Origin: Actinostola sp. cb2023
Taxonomy: Eukaryota; Cnidaria; Anthozoa; Actiniaria; Actinostolidae
Reading direction: 5' to 3'
Assembly: GCA_033675265.1 (NCBI GenBank)
Contig: JAUJYZ010001454.1
Span: forward strand, 27,501 to 91,500
Length of the DNA stretch: 64,000 bases
In this document: positions 54,973 through 64,000 of the stretch, one piece after another
How positions within the stretch are numbered: position 1 is the first letter of the stretch
Layout of the letters: each line of letters starts with the position of its first letter
The notes under the pieces: model-generated
The model's database searches: none
What the model saw: only the letters and a program-made list of their open reading frames with translations
What the model was told of the DNA's origin: nothing
Translations under genes and position numbers: made by a program

Positions 54973-55771
54973 GGCAGGTTGAACCAAATTACATTTCATC
55001 GGTTGAAGATGTCTTCAACGAAGCGGCACCTGTGTACCAAGAAGCGTTACGCAAAAGCGGTTACACACATAAACTAGAGTACAAGCCTAAAACTCCAACA
55101 CCGAAACGTAATCGTCACAGAAATGTAATTTTAGCAAGAATGTTAAAAGTAACATCGACAAAGAGTTCATCAACTTGATCGACAGATGTTTCCCGGCTGG
55201 TCACAAACTAAAGAAGATATTTAATCGAAACACACCAAAAATAAGTTACAGTTGTATGCCTAACGTGAAACAGATAATAGACGGACATAACAAAAGCACC
55301 CTGAAGAAAGACACACAGCCTCAACACGACGAAACTACAAACACGTGCAACTGCAGAAAGAAAGATGAGTGCCCATTACAAGGAGAATGCTTGAAGAAAG
55401 AAGTAATTAACCAAGCCGCGGTCAAAACCAAAGACACGACAGAGACATATGTAGGACTGACAGCGACCGAGTTTCAGACCAGATGGAGAAACCACCAGAT
55501 GTCGTTCAAACACGAGAAAAGGAAGAATGATACTGAGCTCAGTAAATATCTGTGGAAACTAAAGGGAAAACAAGAAGAATATACAATCAAGTGGAAAATC
55601 CTCGCCATGGCAAAGCCCTATAGAAACCTAACAAAGCGATGTAATTTATGTACCACAGAAAAACACTTAATAATAACTGAGCCACATAAAGTGAAAGCAA
55701 CCTTAAATAAACGCAACGAACTTCTATCAACATGCAGACATCAACGAAAGTATATTCTCAAGTATAATTAG
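54973..55771 (+). pseudogene. Penelope-like GIY-YIG endonuclease region, plus copy
   Basis: The region opens with [20 protein letters not shown] and SGYTHKLEYKPKTPTPKRNR, typical of the linker after Penelope RT. After a shift to another frame (55175-55771), it reads [20 protein letters not shown] and SCMPNVKQIIDGH. A CCHH-like zinc knuckle (CNCRKKDECPLQGEC) follows. Next is the GIY-YIG nuclease (ETYVGLTATEFQTRWRNHQ, FKHEKRKNDTELSKYLWKL), ending with CNLCTTEKHLIITEP. The nuclease makes the target nick for reverse transcription. The catalytic Tyr (YVGLT) and Arg (RWRNH) are kept. The RT is missing, so it cannot be autonomous. This copy is better preserved than its mirror. Confidence 0.8.
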
Positions 55772-56027
55772 ACATCATGAAATCACTTTATTTTAACGGC
55801 ATATTCCAAAGGTTTGCCAATCTGATCATATTATTGTCAATCAATCAATTTATTTATTTATTTATATTTATTTATTTATTTAGTACATGCTTCGGTATGT
55901 AGAATGTAACATGCAATCACATATCACATTAGCGCATGCAACTATTTAGCGCACGCAACTATTCAACGGTTTACAATACTGACGCGATCATATTGTTGTT
56001 GTAAATGTAGCTCTTACCAATTGCTTC

Positions 56028-56106
56028 AGTGTATAGAGATTAACTGAAGAGTGGACTGACTTCGTCGGTCTACGAAACAAATTGTATTTTAAAAACTCTA
56101 TGCACT
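56028..56106 (+). ncRNA. hammerhead ribozyme candidate (Penelope-associated)
   Basis: Core elements are in order: CTGAAGA (56044-56050) fits CUGANGA. Stem II pairs 56051-56060 with 56064-56073 (about ten pairs, two G-U) around a UUC loop. GAAA follows at 56074-56077. A very short stem III (CAA/TTG) and a TA cleavage dinucleotide follow (about 56078-56086). AGTGTATAGAG (56028-56038) pairs with CTCTATGCACT (56096-56106) as stem I with one wobble. Minimal stem III is typical of ribozymes known from Penelope-like elements, and a Penelope-like copy ends about 30 bases upstream. It would process the element RNA. Confidence 0.65.
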
Positions 56107-56120
56107 CAAAAACTGAGTAG

Positions 56121-56215
56121 TAGAGTGCAAACACTAAAACCGTGAAACAGTACAATTAACTATTTAGTGCTAATTAAAGTTAGCACTGTTTCACGGTTTT
56201 AGTGTTTGCACTCTA
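56121..56215. repeat. perfect 31-bp inverted repeat (hairpin or tiny MITE)
   Basis: The arm beginning TAGAGTGCAAACACTAAAAC (56121-56151) is exactly repeated in reverse complement at 56185-56215, separated by 33 bases. It lies 15 bases after the hammerhead candidate. Confidence 0.9.
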
Positions 56216-56772
56216 TACACATTGGTTAATTTCGCTCCTTCATTGTAGAGCACTATCTTGGTTTCACCAGTGAACTTCACCTGAATTATATATATATATA
56301 GAGATAAATATCAAGTTCAAATCATACGGATAGAGTGCTCAATACCGAGGTAGGGCAAAATAGTAAAATAGAAGGACAAACTTGAGTTACTTCAGCATTG
56401 ATCTTATATTCACTACAAATCTGCTTCGCATGACAAGCTAGTGGAGCTTGCCACACTCTTCAGGTGAATGTTGTAACTTATGTAAATACATAGGAACTTT
56501 GTGTTTATATATCGGAGGCTGGAACAAATAACATAATGACAATCGTGACTGCTGTCAGACGTTACAGTAGTGATTTCATGTTAGCAGAGTGTGGGCAAGT
56601 TACCGCAGGTTTCAGTATATTTCTTTCTGTGTCTGCAAGTGGATACAAGCTCATTTCTTTTGTTGAGTGAACTTAGTTCCGGGTCGCAAATAATGATGAA
56701 CTTCTCGTTTAGGCATGAGTTGCATCGTTTAGTTTTGTTGGAGTAGGTTAAAATCAGCGTCTTTGAGCTAAT
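56216..56772. other. intronic, nothing recognised
   Basis: No gene was seen. GCTTCGCATGACAAGCTAG and GAGCTTGCCACACTC near 56423-56460 look like TE-derived sequence, but the family is not known to me. Confidence 0.4.
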
Positions 56773-56775
56773 TTA

Positions 56776-56996
56776 GGGTGCGTTCGATTGACCCTATTCC
56801 AGAATAGGAATACACGGAATAAACAATTCGATGCTTTTATTTCAGCACATTTAAAATTACAAACTGTTCCTTGTAACTTTATTATAATACAACAAGGAAT
56901 CGTTTCATTTTAGAGTGGACAGTAGCTGCGTGACAGCGATTTAGGGATGTTATTCCGTGTATTCCTATTCTGGAATAAGGTCAATCGAACGCACCC
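56776..56996. mobile_element. Harbinger-like MITE, TTA target duplication
   Basis: 48-bp inverted ends starting GGGTGCGTTCGATTGACC (one mismatch) are flanked by TTA (56773-56775 and 56997-56999). The 3-bp TWA duplication and GGG ends fit PIF/Harbinger. It is 221 bp and non-coding. A tRNA-like gene starts seven bases after its right end. Confidence 0.8.
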
Positions 56997-57002
56997 TTAG
57001 TT

Positions 57003-57075
57003 GCCTCGGTAGCTTAGTGAGTAGAGCACCTGTCATGAAATCGGGGTGTCGTGGGTTCGAATCCCGCTCGAGGCG
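57003..57075 (+). tRNA. tRNA-like gene (anticodon position TGA)
   Basis: The 73-base sequence folds as a cloverleaf. The acceptor GCCTCGG pairs with TCGAGGC (one wobble), the D stem is GCTT/GAGC, and the T arm GTGGG-TTCGAAT-CCCGC carries a perfect B-box core. A run of six T at 57081-57086 would end polymerase III transcription. By standard numbering the anticodon is TGA (serine). However, the variable loop has only five bases, whereas serine tRNAs have a long arm, and the anticodon stem has a T-T mismatch. A tRNA-derived SINE head or decayed tRNA is therefore as likely as a working gene. Confidence 0.5.
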
Positions 57076-57977
57076 TCTGATTTTTTCCGAACATTTGTTC
57101 TGTATATACTCATCATAATAGTTTCTTTCTCAGTATAAATTTGGATGGATGGTTGGATGGCTCTGATATCAGTTATTCTGATTTATTAATGTGACTGTGT
57201 GATGCAGTTAAGCCATTAATGTACTTTACTAATATGACTACTGTGACTGCGTGATGTGGTTCGTACGTTATTACAGAAGCAATTCCCAGTTCCGTGAGGC
57301 CTGGGAGATCGGCATTACTATGGAACGCTGAGAGAGAATTCCTCTTTTTATATATTCTCGATTTCTATAGATTCTAGGGTTATTTAAATGCTCTTGTGAT
57401 CTTATAGTGGGCATAATTGTCTCTAGTTCTAGTGAATACAAGCAAATTCTGTGAGAGCGTTTTTGAGATATCTTCGATTAAAATTTTTGAGTAAATAATT
57501 CAAGCGTAAATCTGAAATTAAATCAATCAACTGAAATCCAAGTAAATCTGGCGTATTAAAACTCAATTTTAGACTTGAATTGTTGCAATGATATTGAACT
57601 ACTTTTCTGGAAAAGTAGAGAGAAATCACTTGCAATGATATCGGAAAATGTGAGCTCAAAACATACACGATGAGGTGTTTACTTTGCTCTTGTTGTCCAC
57701 CATTCATTCAATTTTTACTAAAAAAATCAATTAAAAATGCCGTTGATATATTTTGTTTAAAATTGATTACGCTCAAATTTAGATTGTAGATGATATGTTC
57801 TTGTAAAATCAAGCTCATTGAAACATTTTAAGGCCGCCAAATATAAGCTTCAAATCAGAACATTTTTCAACCAGTTTCAGTAGTTGCATGTTGTTGATTC
57901 ATTATGCAGCTCTTTTGTTCTAGTTTGGCACCTTCTCTTGTGCATTCCACCTTCCAATATGCTAATCTGCAGTATTA

Positions 57978-58091
57978 CCGTAAAGTTCCGAAAGTAGCGA
58001 GGTCGTTACTTTCGGATTTAGCAACCTTAGGTAACTGGTACTTTCGAGGGGTCGCTACTTTCGGGGGGTCGCTACTTTCGGAACTTTACGG
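57978..58091. mobile_element. 114-bp TA-flanked MITE with empty-site paralogue
   Basis: Ends CCGTAAAGTTCCGAAAGTAG / reverse complement are flanked by TA (57976-57977 and 58092-58093). The related sequence near 8385-8405 reads CTGCAGTATTATAATAACAA with a single TA and no insert, directly showing the insertion and the duplicated TA. Confidence 0.85.
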
Positions 58092-58189
58092 TATAGTAAC
58101 AATAGACAAAAATTAAAGCAATGTAATTCTTTACTTTCAGTCACGTGATATAAGTTGAAATTTTCAAATGACGGGCAAACAAATACAAA

Positions 58190-58500
58190 ATGGCGGTCAC
58201 AAACAAGGCAAATGCTAGCGACTTCACATTTTCAAAGTACTACGAAACTCTAGAAGCGAAAGTTCAAGCAAGATATATAGATAAAATCTCTTTGTGTAAC
58301 TGTATAGATCCTTACTATATGAAAAAAGTGACTTCTCCAATGATTCAAAGAATTTACCGAGCATTCAATCCCCTGACATTTCGAACTACTTGGTAGTTAG
58401 TTCAAACGTCATTCTACTTAAAGAATCAAATGAAAGCATACAAAAGTATGGAAGCATACAATTTCTTTGTATCTGGATGGGTTCACGACCTTGGATAAAA
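58190..58500 (+). pseudogene. 5' remnant of a transposon-type gene (KAYKS-EAYN-F family)
   Basis: An ATG in a good context (TACAAAATGGCGG) opens MAVTNKANASDFTFSKYYE, ARYIDKISLCNCIDPYYMKK. A frame change then gives [12 protein letters not shown], and another gives [22 protein letters not shown] remember this motif order (DPY, PDI-NYLV, KAYKS-EAYN-FV-GWV) from invertebrate predicted proteins that continue into a SWIM zinc finger and YqaJ-type nuclease. The two frameshifts and truncation make it non-functional. It lies in the unpaired centre of the foldback, so it is probably a relic of the autonomous element. Confidence 0.5.
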
Positions 58501-59389
58501 GGCCAATGTTTTCTTAGAATGTCATTTTGAAATACTCTCCTAGCAGATTAGCAGATTTTGAGAAAGCGTTCGGAAGGTGGAATGCACAAGAGAAGGTGCC
58601 AAACTAGAACAAAAGAGCTGCATAATGAATCAACTACTTGCAAATACTGAAACTGGTTGAAAGATGTTCTGATTTGAAGCTTATATTTGGCGGCCTTAAA
58701 ATGTTTCAATGAGCTTGATTTTACAAGAACATATCTATCATCTACAATCTAAATTTGAACATAATCAATTTTAAACAAAATATATCGACTGCATTTTTAA
58801 TTATGCCTTTCTTTAGTAAAAATAGAATGAATGGTGGACAACAAGAGCAAAGTAAACACCTCATCGTGTATGACTTGAGCTCACATTTTCCGATATCATT
58901 GCAAGCGATTTCTCTCAACTTTTCCAGAAAAGTAGTTCAATGTTATTGCAACAATTGAAGACTAAAATTAAGTTTTGATACGCCAGATTTACCTGGATTT
59001 AGTTGATTGATTATGCTTGAATTATTTACTCAAAAAATTATAATCGAAGATATCTCAAAACGCTCTCACAGAATTTGCTTGTATATATTCACTAGAACTA
59101 GAGACAATTATGCCCACTATAAGATCACAAGAGCATTTCCCCCCAAATAACCCTAGAATCTATAGAAATCGAGAATATATAAAAAGAGGAATTTTCTCTC
59201 AGCGTTGCCATAGTAACGCCGATCTCCATAAAACATACTTCATTAGAAACTTTGATCTTTCTGTAACAAGGTTATAATACTCAATTTACCATTAGATCGT
59301 TCACAAACCCACAATTGTATTTCAAACGCAAGAGGTATCGCTACGGAAAGAAACAATTGAGTCACCTTAACACCATGAAAAACATAATT

Positions 59390-59569
59390 TATCTACATTC
59401 ATTCATTCTTTCATGGGTGGTGGGGTGGGGCAACTTATTTGCAGAGGGACACTTATTCAATATTGTTCACCTCAGTGGGGCGTTATTTTGAAGGGGGTAC
59501 TTATTTCAAGTTGAGCACTATTTCAAGCATTTACTGTACCTTTTTTTCTCTTGTTTATTGGTTCGTTAG
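59390..59569 (+). repeat. first copy of a duplicated intron-exon segment
   Basis: 59390-59780 aligns with 60125-60535 (intron tail, splice acceptor and start of the exon). This is a tandem genomic duplication of about 740 bp inside the zinc-finger gene. Both copies keep a pyrimidine-rich tract and TTAG|GAATATTGC acceptor. Confidence 0.8.
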
Positions 59570-59908
59570 GAATATTGCATGGGTGAAACTATTGATGGTG
59601 AGTTGCTACAAACCAACAGTAATAACAGTATAGCAGTACAGACTGATGATACTGGCTGTAGCAATGGATGTACGTCCATGTATGCAGAGAATGGTTCTTT
59701 CTTGCAAGAGAGTAATCTGGAAAGAGAAATACATGTACCAGGAAGAAGTGAGGAGACCAGTTTAAGTGGCAACACCAATGTTGTTTTGCTGTCAGAAGTT
59801 GCAGTTCTAGGATGGACGAAATTCAACTGCAAATCAGGCGAACTTCTGTTTTATTACAACAAAGACACAGCAGAACACAAATTTCCCATGTGGAATAGTA
59901 CCTCAAGG
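59570..59908 (+). CDS. internal exon of the zinc-finger gene: spacer plus second WW-like domain
   Basis: The acceptor (GTTCGTTAG) precedes GAATATTGCATGGGTGAAAC and the donor AGG|GTGAGT follows. The exon is 339 bp, a multiple of three, stop-free, and phase 0 at both ends. It encodes an acidic spacer ([33 protein letters not shown]) nearly identical to the start of the 60321 exon. It ends with the WW-like segment LGWTKFNCKSGELLFYYNKD then HKFPMWNSTSR, like 49170-49282. It can thus be inserted between the other two exons without a frame change, doubling the WW-like module. Confidence 0.6.
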
Positions 59909-60320
59909 GTGAGTTATTCTGATTTCTGATGATGTTGTTAGTTAACGGTTCAACAGGTTATTGTTGTCCATTACTTGGAATTAAGGGATTTCATGAACTA
60001 CATGTATAACTTATCCAAGCAACCTTATGTTCACAACCCAAATAATTTTATGTTGCTTGTGGCTGTACATGTAACTGTAAACTATGATGTCTTTACAAAG
60101 AAATAATTGAAATAGCCTGTTTATGTTTACACTAAGAAAAACATAACTTCTCTACATTCACTCATTATTTCTTTCTTGGGTGGAGGGGTGGGGGCACTTA
60201 TTTAATATTGTTCACCTCAGTGCCTGTGGGGTGCTATTTTGAAGGGGGCATTTATTTCAAGCTTGGCACTATTTCAAGCATTTACTGTACCTTTGTTTCT
60301 CTTGTTTATTGTTTCTTTAG

Positions 60321-61349
60321 GAATATTGCATGGGTGAAACTATTGATGGTGAGTTGCTACAAACCAACAAGAATAACAGTATAGCAGTACAGACTGATGA
60401 TACTGGCTGTAGCAATGGATGTACGTCCATGTATGCAGAGAGTAGTTCTTTCTTGCACCAAAGCAATCTGGAAAGAGAAATACCAGGAAGAAGTGAGGAG
60501 AGCAGTGTAAGTGGTGACACCAATGTGTTTATGGATGATGTTGATGTAGATGACAATGAAGCGACAGCAGGACGAGTATCAAGTAGTTCTAATGAGAAGG
60601 ACAGTACATCTATGAGCATTGACAACACAGAGACTGATTTTGGAGCAGATATAAACTACACCGATGAAGATAGAACGGATCAAACAAATGCAATATGCAA
60701 ACCATCAAAATATAATTTGAGGTCACGAAGCAGTGTTTCCAATCCATTGCCTGATGAGACATTTGAAGTTCCAAGTGGACAAGATGACTGCCCTGCTGAA
60801 GTAATTACCAAGAAACATCACTGCAGTCACTGTAGCAAGGCATTTAGATACCGGGCTAATTGTACAGTGCATGAACGCATCCATTCAGGACAAAAACCAT
60901 ACAAGTGTAAGCAATGTAGTAAGATATTTAGAAATAGCGGTGATTGTAAAAGTCATGAACGCATCCATTCAGAAGAAAAACCTTACAAGTGTAAGCATTG
61001 TAGTAAGACATTTCGACATCGTGGTAATTGTATAAGCCATGAACGCATCCATTCAGAAGAAAAACCTTACAAGTGTAAGCATTGTAGTAAGACATTTAGA
61101 CATAGCAGTGGTTGCAGAAGACATGAACGTATCCACTCACTACTAGGAGAAAAGTCATTCAAGTGTAAGCATTGTAGTAAGACATTTAGAGAGAGCAGTA
61201 CTTGTAGAAGCCATGAACGCATCCATTCAGGAGAAAAACCTTTCAAGTGTAAGCATTGTAGTAAGACATTTAGACAGAGCAGTCATTGTAGAAGCCATGA
61301 ACGCATCCATTCAGAGAGAAAACCCATACAAGTGTACGTATTGTGGTAA
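60321..61349 (+). CDS. C2H2 zinc-finger exon (six fingers before a frameshift)
   Basis: The exon starts after TTTCTTTAG. In frame from [10 protein letters not shown], an ATG at 60330 gives 339 residues. Residues 1-140 are acidic and Ser/Asp rich ([23 protein letters not shown]). [10 protein letters not shown] motif and then six fingers follow, for example [23 protein letters not shown], joined by HSGEKP/HSEEKP linkers. One linker has a two-residue insertion (SLLGEKS). Spacing is C-x2-C-x12-H-x3-H, but the conserved core leucine is cysteine in every finger. The frame ends (PIQVYVLW) by a one-base shift in the seventh linker near 61318. It is a probable nuclear DNA-binding protein; the target is unknown. 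Confidence 0.75.
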   Translation, partial: EYCMGETIDGELLQTNKNNSIAVQTDDTGCSNGCTSMYAESSSFLHQSNLEREIPGRSEESSVSGDTNVFMDDVDVDDNEATAGRVSSSSNEKDSTSMSIDNTETDFGADINYTDEDRTDQTNAICKPSKYNLRSRSSVSNPLPDETFEVPSGQDDCPAEVITKKHHCSHCSKAFRYRANCTVHERIHSGQKPYKCKQCSKIFRNSGDCKSHERIHSEEKPYKCKHCSKTFRHRGNCISHERIHSEEKPYKCKHCSKTFRHSSGCRRHERIHSLLGEKSFKCKHCSKTFRESSTCRSHERIHSGEKPFKCKHCSKTFRQSSHCRSHERIHSERKPIQVYVLW

Positions 61350-63452
<2,103 letters not shown>

Positions 63453-64000
63453 AGGAAATATTGGTCCAGTGCAAATGCATAAATAGGTAATAGAGTGCTA
63501 TTTGATTCCGTATTGCACTCTGCCGTTATTTTATTGTATTGTTTAAAAGAGATACAAGTTTTAATATATATTGAGGAATATATTTTTCACATCATTAACA
63601 ATGTTCTTTCTTTTTCCTCTTTTACTAATTATTTGGAATAAAATTTGAATTTAGCGGAGACAGGATACCAGTAAGTGTTAGCTTTGTCGTGTGTTTGATG
63701 CGCACTTGTTTTTGGTATTTTGTTGAGTATTATAAATAAAAAATCACAAAGTGCTCGTGCAATTCGGGATTTATGGTTACTGTTGATATCTTTCAAAGCA
63801 TCATATATAGCTAATTGCATAATCGTTGTCGGGTCGAAAATCATATATCATAGAAGCTGAGACCGCAAGGATGGATGGGAAATCAGTTCATGACCTGCAT
63901 TATATGCAGATATATTCAATTTTCTCGTAGTTTTGAAGGTATATTAGCTATATATTTAACTAAGATCCTACAAGTCTGGATAAAAAGGTCGATGATTTGA
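63453..64000. other. downstream sequence, nothing recognised
   Basis: AT-rich sequence follows the finger array, with AATAAAATTTG near 63638 and AATAAAAAATC near 63735 as possible polyadenylation signals. No gene was seen. Confidence 0.4.

Larger units (their letters stand above)
54104..55995. mobile_element. head-to-head pair of Penelope-like element 3' halves
   Basis: The segment 54104-54972 is the reverse complement of 55127-55995, mirrored around about 55049 with almost no net indels. Each arm holds the end of a Penelope-like ORF (GIY-YIG endonuclease), then TGACAATAATATGATCAGAT-type tail sequence, a (TAAA)n tract and matching flank. The unpaired centre (54973-55126) continues the plus-strand frame. 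Penelope-like elements are reverse-transcribing and often leave inverted or tandem copies. Both are 5'-truncated. Confidence 0.8.
57308..59228. mobile_element. foldback element carrying a broken 5' exon
   Basis: Arms 57308-~57990 and ~58546-59228 are mirrored around 58268, sharing GATCGGCATTACTATGG-type ends, CTTTTGTTCTAGTTTGGCAC and GGCCGCCAAATATAAGC. Homology to 7563-8510 continues past the right arm to about 59355. The centre holds a protein-coding remnant (58190-58500), and the left inner part is split by a small TA-flanked MITE. Confidence 0.75.

Overview
This is a eukaryotic, almost certainly animal, genomic window: AT-rich, with long non-coding stretches, spliced-gene signals, C2H2 zinc fingers and a very dense load of transposable elements (TEs). 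The mix (foldback elements, an IS3EU-type transposon carrying a HECT-like gene, Penelope-like, BEL/Pao and Ty3/gypsy retroelements, a Mutator-like element with ends CATTCTCGTCCCCAGACCC) suggests a marine invertebrate, most likely a cnidarian. That is inference; no single sequence proves it. Nearly every real coding region is a TE gene, a captured gene fragment or one zinc-finger gene.

Layout. 0.6-3.35 kb: foldback element with a TTAA-flanked foldback inside it. 4.2-14.8 kb: a ~900-bp inverted repeat pair enclosing a Mutator-like element (9-bp target duplication), G-runs and a four-level nest of transposons (9.19-13.51 kb). 15.45-15.78 kb: a small MITE. 15.94-28.39 kb: one very large element with long inverted arms and a 20-unit, ~123-bp satellite array just inside its left end; its core is a TE graveyard (LINE, cysteine-peptidase-like, Penelope-like and unknown coding remnants). 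28.40-30.81 kb: inverted-repeat element carrying an alpha-kinase pseudogene. 31.06-32.72 kb: broken BEL/Pao. 32.71-~37 kb: a second large element with subterminal tandem arrays in opposite orientation at its two sides. 37.96-41.30 kb: truncated Ty3/gypsy. 41.84-47.15 kb: nearly complete IS3EU-type transposon with a DDE transposase gene (+) and a HECT-like gene (-). 47.46-49.01 kb: foldbacks. 49.17-63.45 kb: a plus-strand gene with WW-like exons and a C2H2 array, its introns full of TEs (RecQ-like fragment, foldbacks, head-to-head Penelope-like copies followed by a hammerhead ribozyme candidate, Harbinger-like MITE, tRNA-like gene).

Most interesting: (1) elements sharing ends close to TTGTCCAATRCACACG and an internal motif TCAGGTCGTG, but carrying different subterminal satellites, one showing higher-order repeat structure; (2) zinc fingers in which the structural leucine is cysteine in every readable finger; (3) a strong hammerhead ribozyme candidate beside the Penelope-like pair; (4) an alpha-kinase remnant inside a TIR element; (5) clean target-site evidence for several MITEs, including one empty-site paralogue. 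All similarity statements come from reading the sequence and from remembered family motifs; no database was searched.
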